A stretch of 35,932 bases of DNA from Ilumatobacteraceae bacterium (GCA_025358075.1 JANYKU010000082.1:1-35932), one strand, 5' to 3'; positions 8,931-17,800 are shown, counted from the stretch's first letter. Notes: generated from the sequence alone by a model not told the origin. Made by a program: numbers and translations.

Positions 8931-8936
8931 AGCCTA
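8931..8936 (-). promoter_or_regulatory. -10 box TAGGCT, leaderless PIG-L promoter
   Basis: TAGGCT on the minus strand ends 6 nt before the GTG at 8924. It is back to back with the P450 -10 box, with 20 nt between the two hexamers. Confidence 0.5.
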
Positions 8937-8956
8937 CGATCAGTTGGCGCCATCGG

Positions 8957-8962
8957 TACGCT
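8957..8962 (+). promoter_or_regulatory. -10 box TACGCT, leaderless P450 promoter
   Basis: TACGCT ends 7 nt before the ATG at 8970. Its -35 region would overlap the -10 box of the divergent PIG-L gene, so the two promoters share DNA. Confidence 0.5.
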
Positions 8963-8969
8963 CCCACCG

Positions 8970-10223
8970 ATGTCCAGCGATGTCGCACTCGGCACATTCG
9001 AGCTCTCGGATCCGGAGTTCTGGATCGCGCCACGTGCCTACCGAGAGGCTGCGTTTCGTGCGCTTCGCGCAGCAGACGAGCTGCAGTACTTCGACGAGTG
9101 GGAATACCAGGACAGCCCGATCCCGAAGGGCCCCGGCTACTGGGCTGTGACACGCCACGACGACGTGTGGGCGGCCAGTCGCAACCCGCACGCGTTCATC
9201 AGCGGTCGAGGTGTCAACGTCACCGACATCCCCCAAGAGATGAACGAGTTCATCGGCTCGATGATCGCCATGGACGACCCTCGCCACTTCCGTCTTCGGA
9301 GCATCGTCTCCAAAGGGTTCACGCCTCGACAGACAGCTCGAGTCGAAGGGTACGTACGCACCAAGGCGACGGCCATCATCGATCGACTGCTCGAGCAACT
9401 CCCGGAAGGTGAGTGCGACTTCGTCGAGCAGGTCGCCGCGCTGCTCCCCTTGCAGATCATTTGCGAGATGATGGGCATACAGCCCGACGACGAGGCACAG
9501 ATCTTCCAGTGGACCAACGTCATCCTCGGTGTCGGCGATCCCGAGTACGTCGGCTCGTTCGAGCAACTCCTCGGGGTGTTGATGGAGATGTTCGCCTATG
9601 CGCAGAAGCTCGGGGAGGACCGCCGAGCCGATCCCGGCGACGACATCGCCTCCGTCCTGATGCACGCCGAAGTCGACGGAGAACGCCTGACACCGCAGGA
9701 GTTCGGCTCCTTCTTCATCCTGCTGGTCGTCGCCGGCAACGAGACGACCCGTAACGCGATCGCCCACGGGATGAAACTGCTCACCGACTTTCCCGATCAG
9801 CGACGATTGTGGTTCGAGGACTTCGACGCTCATGCGAAGACCGCGGTCGACGAGATCGTTCGTTACTCGACACCAGTCATCCACTTCCGGCGCACTGCGG
9901 TCGAAGACACGGTCATCAACAACACCAAGATCTCCGCCGGTCAGAAGGTCGTGCTGTGGTACAACTCGGCCAATCGCGACGAGACGGTGTTCGCCAACGC
10001 AGACCACTTCGACATCACCCGTCCGCTGCAGCCTCAGCAGGTCGGGTTCGGCGCGGGCGGCCCGCACTTCTGCCTCGGTGCCAATCTTGCGCGGCGGGAG
10101 ATCGCAGTCATCTTCGATGAGATCCATACACGGTTGCCGAACATGATGATCACCTCCGAGCCCGACTACTTGCAGAGCGCGTTCATCAACGGCATCAAGC
10201 GCATGCGCTGCGCGTGGCGGTGA
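8970..10223 (+). CDS. Cytochrome P450
   Basis: A 417-residue soluble bacterial P450. The I-helix oxygen-activation motif is VAGNETTRNA (A/G-G-x-E/D-T-T), the K-helix ExxR is EIVR, and the heme-binding loop FGAGGPHFCLGANL places the axial thiolate at Cys368. The I-helix and the HFRRTAVEDT block recall the CYP125/CYP124/CYP142 group that hydroxylates sterol or methyl-branched lipid side chains, but I cannot assign a subfamily. No ferredoxin gene is adjacent. The ATG at 8970 is set by the TACGCT box 7 nt upstream. The open frame extends to 8814 only as a shadow of the PIG-L gene. A thiolase nearby fits lipid catabolism. Confidence 0.95.
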   Translation: MSSDVALGTFELSDPEFWIAPRAYREAAFRALRAADELQYFDEWEYQDSPIPKGPGYWAVTRHDDVWAASRNPHAFISGRGVNVTDIPQEMNEFIGSMIAMDDPRHFRLRSIVSKGFTPRQTARVEGYVRTKATAIIDRLLEQLPEGECDFVEQVAALLPLQIICEMMGIQPDDEAQIFQWTNVILGVGDPEYVGSFEQLLGVLMEMFAYAQKLGEDRRADPGDDIASVLMHAEVDGERLTPQEFGSFFILLVVAGNETTRNAIAHGMKLLTDFPDQRRLWFEDFDAHAKTAVDEIVRYSTPVIHFRRTAVEDTVINNTKISAGQKVVLWYNSANRDETVFANADHFDITRPLQPQQVGFGAGGPHFCLGANLARREIAVIFDEIHTRLPNMMITSEPDYLQSAFINGIKRMRCAWR

Positions 10224-10233
10224 GCAGCTGCGT

Positions 10234-10911
10234 CTAGCCGGTGCGGTCGTCGAGCTCGAGATGCTCGACGTCGGACAGCTTCGTGAGGCTGAACGTGTGC
10301 CCGTCACCCATCTTCATCGTCGCTAAGCGTGTGATCGAAGCATGGCCGGTGACAAAACGATCCCACTCCCACGGCACGGGATCGAGACCGAGGAGGTGAC
10401 ACAGAATCACCCCATTGGTGCCCGCGTGAGCGAACACTGCGATCCGCCGTTCCGACTCGTCCATGTGCCACACGGGCAGCGTTTGCTTGCTGCGATAGAT
10501 CCCGCGATCGGCGAGAAAGTCGGTTGCTCCGGATCGCACGCGCTCCACGAAATCGCGTGATGGCTCGCCACCGACGAGACCCTCCCAACGAGCCGACGCC
10601 GGCCGCGACCTCTCCTCCTCGTACGCCTTGCGGGCAAGCTCGGCAGGGGTTCCGTGCCAGTTCGGCTCGCGGATCTCTTCGAGCCAGTTCTCGATGACCT
10701 CGTCGGCGCCACGGTCGGCGAGCGCGGGCGCGGCAGTGAGGCGAGGTCTGCGCAACGGCGAGATCACGATCTCGTCGAACACCTCACCGGCCAGCGCTGC
10801 TGCGACCCGATCGGCCTGACGATGACCGCGTTCGGTGAGCGGGGGGTCGACGACGTTCAACCCGTCTCGCACCCATTCCGGTTCACCGTGACGGACAAGA
10901 ACGATCTCCAT
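10234..10911 (-). CDS. Histidine phosphatase (phosphoglycerate mutase-like) family protein
   Basis: The 225-residue protein begins with the catalytic motif LVRHGEPEW, where the His forms the phosphohistidine. The PLTERGHRQA block follows, then ISPLRR near residue 66, and the second catalytic His lies in VFAHAGTNGVI near residue 168. These are the defining residues of branch 1 of the superfamily. The substrate is unknown: the family includes phosphoglycerate mutase, alpha-ribazole phosphatase and many broad phosphatases. The ATG at 10911 is preferred because the RHG motif must be near the N-terminus; an upstream ATG at 11031 would add 40 unlikely residues. The stop is 10 nt from the P450 stop (convergent). 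Confidence 0.88.
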   Translation of the reverse strand: MEIVLVRHGEPEWVRDGLNVVDPPLTERGHRQADRVAAALAGEVFDEIVISPLRRPRLTAAPALADRGADEVIENWLEEIREPNWHGTPAELARKAYEEERSRPASARWEGLVGGEPSRDFVERVRSGATDFLADRGIYRSKQTLPVWHMDESERRIAVFAHAGTNGVILCHLLGLDPVPWEWDRFVTGHASITRLATMKMGDGHTFSLTKLSDVEHLELDDRTG

Positions 10912-11202
10912 GGCTTCGCTTTCTGATGCTCGGTGGCGCCCACGCACCACCCGAAATGCGTACGAGGGATGGGAGGGGGAACGGATGAACAGCTTTACAA
11001 CAAAGTGCTCGGTCTGCCCAGCCCTCACCACATTTCGTCATCCGAAACTTCGGCGCGGATTCCCTCCGCAGTGGAATGAGTCGACCACGCAGCGTCGTCA
11101 TCTTGACATGGGCTTAAGACCATTGCCCTATTGCGACAACTCAGGACGTACTACACACTGCGGCCACGCACCAACGGAGTGCGTCTCGGGACGGAGAAGA
11201 AC
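10912..11202 (+). other. Intergenic region between divergent genes with possible promoter
   Basis: The largest clearly non-coding gap, less G+C-rich than the genes. It holds a perfect TTGACA at 11103-11108 pointing toward the membrane protein gene, but no convincing -10 at 16-18 nt (nearest is TATTGC at 11129, 20 nt away). A 73-codon frame from ATG 10985 has a purine-rich ribosome-binding site but atypical codon use and is not called. No RNA gene is recognised. Confidence 0.4.
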
Positions 11203-11631
11203 ATGAACGTACGTATTGCCACCGCGGCTCCAGCCATATCCACATCATCCGACACGATCCTTCGCGGACTTGGTGCGGTTCTGCTGCTCGGCGTGGCCCA
11301 GATCCATTTCCTCGATGTGTTCGACAAGTTCGACGAGAACGTTGCGCAGGGATGGATGTTCGCCTCGTTGATCGTCGGTTGCCTTGTCGCCACGCTTGCG
11401 CTGGTCCACCGGTCGACGCTTCTGGTGTGGACGCTTGCCGCGCTTTGCGGCCTGGCACCGCTGGCCGGGTACATCGTCAGCCGTTCGGTCGGCCTCGCCG
11501 GCGCGACCGACGACATCGGCAACTGGAAAGAGCCCCTCGGGCTGGCGTCGCTCAGTGTTGAGTCCTCGCTCGTGTTGGTCAGCTTCTATGCGATGGTCAC
11601 CCGACGTCAGTCGGTTGGTTCGGCCGAGTAG
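11203..11631 (+). CDS. Small four-TM membrane protein of unknown function
   Basis: The 142-residue protein has four hydrophobic segments at about residues 22-40, 50-66, 72-92 and 112-132. A conserved-looking feature is QIHFLDVFDKFDENVAQGW after the first segment and GATDDIGNWKEPLG between the third and fourth. I recall no named family; similar small integral membrane proteins occur in many actinobacteria. The ATG at 11203 has GGAGAAG 5 nt upstream. The gene stands alone, with a DUF2510 protein gene 74 nt downstream under its own promoter. Confidence 0.7.
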   Translation: MNVRIATAAPAISTSSDTILRGLGAVLLLGVAQIHFLDVFDKFDENVAQGWMFASLIVGCLVATLALVHRSTLLVWTLAALCGLAPLAGYIVSRSVGLAGATDDIGNWKEPLGLASLSVESSLVLVSFYAMVTRRQSVGSAE

Positions 11632-11691
11632 TCCTGAGCGTTTCCGAGAAGGTCCGCCGTGGCGCTCGCCACGGCTGACCGAGCGCGTGGG

Positions 11692-11697
11692 TAGGGT
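11692..11697 (+). promoter_or_regulatory. -10 box TAGGGT, leaderless DUF2510 gene promoter
   Basis: TAGGGT ends 8 nt before the GTG at 11706. There is no ribosome-binding site between them. Confidence 0.5.
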
Positions 11698-11705
11698 GAC
11701 ACGGC

Positions 11706-12431
11706 GTGCAAAGCCGTGTCACTCCTTCCGGCTGGTATGCCGATCCCCAAGGCCGTTTCGAATACCGCTACTTCAACGGCGTGCAATGGACGTCGGACGT
11801 CGCCGTCGACGGGCAGCGGTACGTCGACACACTCGTCGACCGGCCGGCGCCGATGCAGCAACCATCGCATCGGCCACGCGGCATGGCCATCGCCTCACTC
11901 GCCACGAGTCTCGGCGGCGTTCTACTCGGATGGGTACCGTTCGTCTTCGTACTTGCCGCCGGTGCGGCGGTCGCTGCGATCGTCTTCGGCATCCTCGGTC
12001 TCAAGACCTCGCGGCGTCATGACGGCTGCGGACGAAACTTCGCTGTTGCCGGGCTGGCGCTTTCGCCGGTCGCGTTGGCGGTGTGCGTCGGCGGCTTCTT
12101 CTTCACGAAGGCCGTGGTGCGAGAGATTCGCGACTTCGTCGACCCCGGTCCACACGAGATCTTCGTCGAACAGCCGTGCACCGTCGACGGTGGCCGAGCC
12201 ACTGTTCGGGGCACGATCCACAACCTCGACGACCGTGACCACGACTACCGCATCATCGTCGAGTTCAGCAGTACCACCACGACAAAGTCGTCGACCGTCG
12301 GTGTACCCAATGTGGCCCCCGATGCGACTGCACCGTGGTCGACCTCGGTGGCCATCTCTGGTAGTTCGGTCAAATGCACGGTGACCGATGTCTTCGGACC
12401 AATGCCCTTTGGCGTCGACCAACAGAGCTGA
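11706..12431 (+). CDS. DUF2510/DUF4190-type membrane protein
   Basis: A 241-residue protein. Residues ~6-35 form a DUF2510 motif (PSGWYADPQGRFEYRYFNGVQWT), a short aromatic module common at actinobacterial membrane-protein N-termini. Two membrane segments follow (residues ~60-98 and ~110-135) with the alanine/glycine-rich spacing of DUF4190 (SLATSLGGVLLGWVPFVFVLAAGAAVAAIVFGILGL). The C-terminal ~95 residues (IRDFVDPGPHE... to the end) look like an extracytoplasmic beta-sandwich with two cysteines that could form a disulfide. The GTG start at 11706 is fixed by the upstream TAGGGT box. It is convergent with the ABC exporter with no base between stops. The role is unknown. Confidence 0.75.
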   Translation: MQSRVTPSGWYADPQGRFEYRYFNGVQWTSDVAVDGQRYVDTLVDRPAPMQQPSHRPRGMAIASLATSLGGVLLGWVPFVFVLAAGAAVAAIVFGILGLKTSRRHDGCGRNFAVAGLALSPVALAVCVGGFFFTKAVVREIRDFVDPGPHEIFVEQPCTVDGGRATVRGTIHNLDDRDHDYRIIVEFSSTTTTKSSTVGVPNVAPDATAPWSTSVAISGSSVKCTVTDVFGPMPFGVDQQS

Positions 12432-14219
12432 TCACTGCGTGGAGGCAGTTGCCGACATCCACGCCTCGTACATGCGCGAGTAGGGCCCACCGGCGGCAAC
12501 CAACTGGGCGTGCGGACCATCTTCCACCAGACGGCCATGCTCGAGCACCATCACCCGATCGGCTCGCGCCGCGGTCGACAACCGGTGAGCGATGGCAATC
12601 GTCGTTCTGCCCGCTGCCAACTTGTCGAGGGCGCGGCCAATACGCACTTCCGTGAGCGCATCGACGGACGACGTCGCTTCGTCGAGCACCAAGACGTCGG
12701 GATCGACCAACGACGCTCGGACCAGCGCCACCAATTGACGCTCGCCGGCGGAGAGCTGCCCGCCACGGGCACCAACTTCGGTGAACAGGCCATCGGGAAG
12801 GGTGTCGAGCCAATCGCTGAGATCGAGGTCGACGATCGCCTTCTCGAGATCAGGAATACTGAGCATCGAGCGGGCGAAGCCGAGGTTCGCGGCGATCGTG
12901 CCATCGAACAGGAACGGCTCTTGAGGAACGACGACGAGTCGGGTACGCAACTCGTCGTTGGCCACTGCGGTCAGCGGCACTCCCCCGATGCGCACCGTGC
13001 CGATGGTGGGGTCGGCGAAACGCGAGATCAACCGGCCGAGCGTGGTCTTGCCGGAGCCCGTCTCGCCGACGACTGCCACGTGTTGACCGGCCGGGATCTG
13101 TGCGGTGACATCGACGAGCACCGGGGCCTCTTCGTCGTCACCTCGGCTGCGATAGCCAAAGGTGACATTTTCGATGCCGATGCCGAGGGTGCCGAGCGGC
13201 AGCGTGACCGGATGGGCAGGCTCGGGCGGCCCGATCGGGTTCTCCAGAACACCGAGCACGCGGCGCAGGCCGGCCACGGCTGTTTGCGTCTGATCGAGTA
13301 CTTCGGTGAACTCGGCGATCGGCTCGAGGAATCGATACGTCAGGAAGATGAAGCCGACCAACGCGCCCGAGGTGAGCCCTGCGCCCGCGCCGCGCACCAC
13401 GCCGACGGTCACAACAGCTGCCACCGTGAGCACGCTGAACACTTCACCCGAGGGGAACAGGAACGCGCCGATCGTGCCGGCGCGGATGAACGCGTTGGAG
13501 CGCTCGCGGCTGGACCGTTTCGTGACGTCTGCGTAATGCGGGCCGGCGTGATAGGCACGCAACGTTTCGGAGCCGGAGACCACCTCACTGACCGACGTGA
13601 GCACCTCGGCGTTGCGGGTTCTGGCCTTGTCGTACGCGGCGACGAGGTGACGTTGCACACTGCGCAACACAAACGCCAGCGGCGCAGCGGTGGCGAACGC
13701 CACGAGCGCGAGCACCCAGTCGTAGGCCAGCATCACGCCGGCGACCAGCACCATCAGCGTGCCATCGAGCAACCAGGCCAGGGCACCCCACGAGAAGAAC
13801 TGGGAGAGCGTTTCGACGTCGCTGGTGACACGGGCGACCAGCGCTCCCCTTCGTTCCTCACCATGATCGGCGATGCTCAGCCGGTGGATGTGCTCGAAGA
13901 GTCGCACCCGCAATCCGTAGAGCGCTTCTTCACTTCGTCGACCGAGACGAGCGACCGCAGTGCGCTGCGCGAACGTGGCGACGATGATGACCGCCAGGCC
14001 GATCACGCCGAGGATCGTCACGTTGCCGACGTCGACGTTGCCCTTGCGAAACCCATGGTCGATGGCCTGCTGCACGAGGATGGGCACGACCACACGCCCC
14101 GAGGATCCGAGCATCGCCAACCCGAACGTGGCGCCGATGCCGCGGCGAAGTGCGGGCGCCGCTTCGACGCCCTTTCCGATCATCTGCACCGCCGACCAAC
14201 GGCCGAGTGGCTCGCTCAT
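12432..14219 (-). CDS. ABC exporter half-transporter, consensus Walker B subunit
   Basis: A 595-residue type IV (B-type) exporter half: six-TM domain (~30-330) and nucleotide-binding domain (~360-590). Walker A is VVGETGSGKTTLG. Walker B VLVLDEATSSVD has catalytic Glu514, and the switch His545 is in IAHRLST. The signature is LSAGE (Ala491) instead of LSGGQ. With the partner's intact signature this subunit should supply the hydrolytic site, as TM288 does in the TM287/288 exporter. The start is ATG at 14219, overlapping the partner's stop by ATGA, so the two halves are made together. The substrate (lipid, drug or peptide) cannot be told from sequence. Confidence 0.93.
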   Translation of the reverse strand: MSEPLGRWSAVQMIGKGVEAAPALRRGIGATFGLAMLGSSGRVVVPILVQQAIDHGFRKGNVDVGNVTILGVIGLAVIIVATFAQRTAVARLGRRSEEALYGLRVRLFEHIHRLSIADHGEERRGALVARVTSDVETLSQFFSWGALAWLLDGTLMVLVAGVMLAYDWVLALVAFATAAPLAFVLRSVQRHLVAAYDKARTRNAEVLTSVSEVVSGSETLRAYHAGPHYADVTKRSSRERSNAFIRAGTIGAFLFPSGEVFSVLTVAAVVTVGVVRGAGAGLTSGALVGFIFLTYRFLEPIAEFTEVLDQTQTAVAGLRRVLGVLENPIGPPEPAHPVTLPLGTLGIGIENVTFGYRSRGDDEEAPVLVDVTAQIPAGQHVAVVGETGSGKTTLGRLISRFADPTIGTVRIGGVPLTAVANDELRTRLVVVPQEPFLFDGTIAANLGFARSMLSIPDLEKAIVDLDLSDWLDTLPDGLFTEVGARGGQLSAGERQLVALVRASLVDPDVLVLDEATSSVDALTEVRIGRALDKLAAGRTTIAIAHRLSTAARADRVMVLEHGRLVEDGPHAQLVAAGGPYSRMYEAWMSATASTQ

Positions 14220-16003
14220 GGCCGGGCTCCTTCGAGATGCTCGGCGCGATCGTGTTCGAACGCTTCCATCAGCCTCCGGTACTCGGGAACCGAGGCGAGC
14301 AGCTCGTCGTGGCTGCCATGGGCGACCACATGACCATCGGCCAGGTACAGCACATCGTCGGCGAGCGCGATCGTCGACGGGCGCGATGCCACAGCGACCA
14401 CCGTTGCATCGCGCAATGTGTCGCGTAGGTTCGCCAGGACCTTGGCCTCGGTGGCAGGGTCGAGTGAGGAGGTCGTATCGTCGAGCAACAGCGCCGCTGG
14501 ATTGCCGACGAGGGCTCGAGCAAGGGCGATGCGCTGGCGCTGACCTCCACTGAGACCGATGCCGCGCTCGCCGACGATGGTGTCGACGCCTTCCGAGAAC
14601 TGTTCGACGAACCCTGCCTCGGCGGCCAGCAGCGCCATGTGCACCTCGTCGTCGGTGACCGTGCGGCCGAGAGCGACGTTGTCGCGTACCGACCCGGCCA
14701 GCAAGAACGGCTCTTGGAAGACCAGCACGCACCCTGATTCGGGCACCGTGATCGATCCGTGATCGACGGCGATGAGCCCGGCGATGAGGTGCAGCAACGT
14801 GGTCTTGCCGGCTCCGGTCGGACCGACGACAGCCACCGTGCGACCGGCCGGGATCAGGGCGTCGACACCACTCAACACATCGCGACTTCCGTCGTGGTTG
14901 TAGGTGACGCCCTGCAACTCGATGCCGTTGTCGGAATGCCGTCTGAGGGTGAGCGCCGGATCGCTGACCACCGGCTCGTCCAGCAACTCGCGGATGCGGT
15001 TCCAGCCGGCGATGGAATAAGGCAGCTCCGACAACGCGAAACCGATCAGTCGCAGCGGGAACACCAACAACGTGAACAGGTAGATGAAGCTGGTCAGCTC
15101 GCCGATGGTCATGGCGCCGCTGCGGACGCGATAGGAACCCGCGACCAACAAGAAGATGTTGACGATGTTCGGCACGCCATCGAGCAGCGCTTCGAACGTG
15201 CTGCGAAGCCGAATCGCCCCGAACCGCGCATTGCGCAACCGCGAGGCAATGACCGCGAGCCGCTCCGTTTCTCGGCTCTCGGCGCCGAAGGACTTGACCA
15301 CGGTGACACCGTCGAAGCTCTCGTGTACCGCTTCACTGAGCTTTCCGAGCTCGTTCTGGGCGGTGTCGTAGAACTTGTCGACGCGTCGCTGATACGTGAG
15401 GTTCAAGCCGATCAGCAAAGGGAAGACGGCGACTGCTGCCATGCCGAGCCACAGGTCGGTGATCAGCAACCACACCGCCGAGAGCACCAACATCAGGACC
15501 ACACTCGACGCGAACGGCAGCGGGTTCAGAACCTGGGTTGCTGCCTCGGCATCGACGCCGGCGCGGGTGATGATGTCGCCCGTGCGATGCATGCGATGCC
15601 ACGGAACTGGCTGAGCAGTGACTCGATCGACGACCTCTGCAGTCAACGATTCGGTGACACGCCAGGCGGTGCGGTTCGCGAAGATCCGGCGGCCGACGAC
15701 GCCGAAGGCGCGGACCACACCGACGGCGACGAGCAGACCGAGGATTGCAACGACCCGCCCGGTGGCGACATGGCCGTCTTCGAACCTGGGCACGATGACC
15801 TTGTCGGTGATGAGGCGCACGACGACCGAGGAGAACACGGTGCAGGCAGCGAACACCGCAGCGCAGCCGACGGCGGTGAAAAACAGGCGTTTGTGGTGCC
15901 GCAACAGACCACGGATGAGGCGGAACGCCTGGGTGGCTCGGCTCGCGTCGATTGGAACGATCGTGCCGTGTTCTTCCTTGGCACGCTCCTTGCCCCCATT
16001 CAC
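14216..16003 (-). CDS. ABC exporter half-transporter, degenerate-site subunit
   Basis: The partner half, with TM domain ~30-330 and NBD ~350-580. Walker A GPTGAGKTT and signature LSGGQRQRIALARAL are canonical. After Walker B Asp508 the catalytic Glu is replaced by Asp509 (LLLDDTTSSLD). The switch His is Ser540 (VASRPST instead of AHRLST). This is the pattern of the non-hydrolytic site in heterodimeric exporters such as TM287 or BmrC. The start is uncertain: GTG at 16003 gives 595 residues, the same as the partner; the frame is open further to 16102 but there it overlaps the divergent DoxX gene. It is the first gene of a two-gene operon. Confidence 0.9.
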   Translation of the reverse strand: MNGGKERAKEEHGTIVPIDASRATQAFRLIRGLLRHHKRLFFTAVGCAAVFAACTVFSSVVVRLITDKVIVPRFEDGHVATGRVVAILGLLVAVGVVRAFGVVGRRIFANRTAWRVTESLTAEVVDRVTAQPVPWHRMHRTGDIITRAGVDAEAATQVLNPLPFASSVVLMLVLSAVWLLITDLWLGMAAVAVFPLLIGLNLTYQRRVDKFYDTAQNELGKLSEAVHESFDGVTVVKSFGAESRETERLAVIASRLRNARFGAIRLRSTFEALLDGVPNIVNIFLLVAGSYRVRSGAMTIGELTSFIYLFTLLVFPLRLIGFALSELPYSIAGWNRIRELLDEPVVSDPALTLRRHSDNGIELQGVTYNHDGSRDVLSGVDALIPAGRTVAVVGPTGAGKTTLLHLIAGLIAVDHGSITVPESGCVLVFQEPFLLAGSVRDNVALGRTVTDDEVHMALLAAEAGFVEQFSEGVDTIVGERGIGLSGGQRQRIALARALVGNPAALLLDDTTSSLDPATEAKVLANLRDTLRDATVVAVASRPSTIALADDVLYLADGHVVAHGSHDELLASVPEYRRLMEAFEHDRAEHLEGARP

Positions 16004-16071
16004 GTGTATTGGTTCTATCAGGGGCCTGTGTGACTTCACGCCGAATATGGCGTCTCGGTCGAGGCGCCCCC

Positions 16072-16077
16072 TAGCCT
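16072..16077 (+). promoter_or_regulatory. -10 box TAGCCT, leaderless DoxX gene promoter
   Basis: TAGCCT ends 8 nt before the GTG at 16086. There is no ribosome-binding site. Confidence 0.5.
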
Positions 16078-16085
16078 GAGGCCTC

Positions 16086-16586
16086 GTGAAACAGTTCGAC
16101 ACGGGTCTGTTGATACTGCGGACGGTGTTCGGGCTGTTCCTCGCCTACCACGGCTACAACAAGTTCTTTGGCCCTGGCGGACTGGCGGGCACCGCCAGGT
16201 GGTTCGGCGACATCGGCATGCGTTGGCCGCGCTGGCAGGCCCGTCTGGCGGCCACCACAGAGGTGGGTAGCGGTGTGTTGATGGCCCTCGGCCTGCTGAC
16301 GCCGCTGGCCGCAGCCGGAATGATCGGTGTGATGACGGTTGCGATCGTGGTCGAACATTGGAAGGTCGGGTTCTTCATCTTCAAGCCGAAGCAGGGATGG
16401 GAGTACTGCGCATCGATCGCAGTAACAGCCTTTGTCATCGCCACCGTTGGTCCAGGGCGATGGTCGCTCGACCACGCCGCCGGCATTCACTGGAACGGAT
16501 GGACTGGCTCCGTCATCGCCGCCCTGGCGGGTCTTCTGGGCGCCTCCACCCAGCTCGCTATCTCCTATCGTCCGAAGCACGCATGA
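16086..16586 (+). CDS. DoxX family membrane protein
   Basis: The 166-residue protein shows the DoxX pattern of four membrane segments: LLILRTVFGLFLAYHGYNKFFG at the start, the WRP-type RWPRWQARLAATTEVGSGVLMALG second segment, LAAAGMIGVMTVAIVV third, and a C-terminal one. DoxX proteins are small inner-membrane proteins linked in some bacteria to redox complexes or to oxidative stress; the molecular role is not settled. The GTG start at 16086 is placed by the TAGCCT box 8 nt upstream. The next gene overlaps its stop (ATGA), so the two are coupled. It is divergent from the ABC operon. Confidence 0.9.
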   Translation: MKQFDTGLLILRTVFGLFLAYHGYNKFFGPGGLAGTARWFGDIGMRWPRWQARLAATTEVGSGVLMALGLLTPLAAAGMIGVMTVAIVVEHWKVGFFIFKPKQGWEYCASIAVTAFVIATVGPGRWSLDHAAGIHWNGWTGSVIAALAGLLGASTQLAISYRPKHA

Positions 16587-17149
16587 GCGACGTCACCGAA
16601 GTCACCGACATCACCAAACCAAAGTCACGGCCTTGGGTGCGAGCAATCCTGATCTTCGTCTGTGCGCTCATCGGCGCGATGTGGGTGTATGCGTTCGGCT
16701 TTGCCACCAAGACCGGGGTGTACTACGTCACCGAGAAATCGTGGAGAACCTCCGCCGAGCAGATCTGCGTCGACGCCACGCAACGACGACTCGCTCTCGC
16801 CGATACAACCCAGGGCTACATCGCCAAACCCACGCACGCGCAGATGACCCAGCGCGCCGACATCGTCGACCGAGCCACCGACACGCTGAGCACGATGATC
16901 GACGACCTCGACGCGCTGCCGCTGGTGCGCACCGACAATCGCGAGCGCGTCACGGTCTTCGTGAAGTACTACCGCGAGATCATCAGCGACCGGCGGGCGT
17001 ACACGGCCCGGCTACGGGCCTTCGACCTCCAGCCGTACCGCGAAACGATGGTGCACGGCAGCCCGGTGACCAACACGGTCATCGACTTCACCACGGGCAA
17101 CGACATTCCGAACTGCATGCCACCGGGAGAGCTCGGCGGCGACACCTGA
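16583..17149 (+). CDS. Single-TM extracytoplasmic protein of unknown function
   Basis: The 188-residue protein has one membrane anchor at residues ~22-42 (RAILIFVCALIGAMWVYAFG) and an N-terminal positive patch (KPKSRPWVR), so residues ~45-188 should lie outside. The outer domain is mostly helical with many basic and acidic residues and has only two cysteines (in ICVDA near residue 63 and NCMPP near the C-terminus) that may form a disulfide. The ATG at 16583 overlaps the DoxX stop, so it is probably coupled and may work with it. I do not recognise a family. It is convergent with the acyltransferase, one base between stops. Confidence 0.7.
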   Translation: MSDVTEVTDITKPKSRPWVRAILIFVCALIGAMWVYAFGFATKTGVYYVTEKSWRTSAEQICVDATQRRLALADTTQGYIAKPTHAQMTQRADIVDRATDTLSTMIDDLDALPLVRTDNRERVTVFVKYYREIISDRRAYTARLRAFDLQPYRETMVHGSPVTNTVIDFTTGNDIPNCMPPGELGGDT

Positions 17150-17150
17150 A

Positions 17151-17792
17151 CTAGGGCTCTCGCACCCAGCCTTGGCCCTCGACATATCGCCGGATCACGA
17201 CCGCCGGTGCCCCGACCGCGACGCAGTAGTCGGGCAGCTCGCCGACCACCACGGAGTTGGCGCCCACGGTGACATGTCGACCGATGCGCGCCCCCGGAAG
17301 CACCACGGTCCCGAAGCCCAGCCACGATCCGTCGCCGATCACCACCGGCTGCTCGGGCATCGTCTGTTGCGAGATCGGTCGAGTGATGTCGTCGTAGCCA
17401 TGGTTCTGATCGGTGATGTACACGTTGTGGCCCGTCCACACATCGTTGCCGATCTCGATGGCCAGGTGACCGACGATGCCGCTGCCCTTGCCGATCAGGC
17501 ATCGATCACCAATGCGCACGACCGGGTCGGTGAGGCACTGCTGGCCGGGCATCATCCCTGCCGACAGGGTGACGTGCGCACCGATCATCGTGCCTTCGCC
17601 GATGTGGATGTAGTGCTCGTTGAAGATCGTGTCGGCAGGGAAGCAGATGACACTGTTCTGGCCGAATCGTCCAAACCGCCGCCCGGCCTTGCTGCGTGGG
17701 CCGATCGCTGCCAATCGGGTCGCATGGCTCCAGGCAGCGCGTACCGCGGCGCTACAGAACTCGAAGGTTGCACCGCGCAGGCGGTCACGCAT
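17151..17792 (-). CDS. Left-handed beta-helix (hexapeptide repeat) acyltransferase
   Basis: The 213-residue protein has repeated hexapeptide turns of the isoleucine-patch type (IHIGEGTMIGAHVTLSAG, VRIGDRCLIGKGSGIVGHLAIEIGNDVW..., VVIGDGSWLGFGTVVLPGARIGRHVTVGANSVV). The block WTGHNVYITDQNHGYDD resembles the catalytic His region of maltose/galactoside O-acetyltransferases (Maa/LacA) and WbbJ-type sugar acetyltransferases. The acceptor is unknown; a cell-surface sugar is likely. It would act as a trimer in the cytoplasm using acetyl-CoA or another acyl-CoA. The ATG at 17792 is supported by a TAGGGT box 8 nt upstream. It is divergent from the phosphatidylcholine synthase gene. Confidence 0.9.
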   Translation of the reverse strand: MRDRLRGATFEFCSAAVRAAWSHATRLAAIGPRSKAGRRFGRFGQNSVICFPADTIFNEHYIHIGEGTMIGAHVTLSAGMMPGQQCLTDPVVRIGDRCLIGKGSGIVGHLAIEIGNDVWTGHNVYITDQNHGYDDITRPISQQTMPEQPVVIGDGSWLGFGTVVLPGARIGRHVTVGANSVVVGELPDYCVAVGAPAVVIRRYVEGQGWVREP

Positions 17793-17800
17793 GGCTCGGG

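Noticed and set aside
10985-11206. 73-codon frame with a purine-rich ribosome-binding site and six cysteines
   Set aside because: Third codon positions are not G/C-biased like real genes here, and it runs through the likely promoter and ribosome-binding site of the gene at 11203.
12510-14333. 607-codon open frame on the plus strand
   Set aside because: It is antisense to the ABC exporter subunit with intact Walker motifs, and has no recognisable domain.
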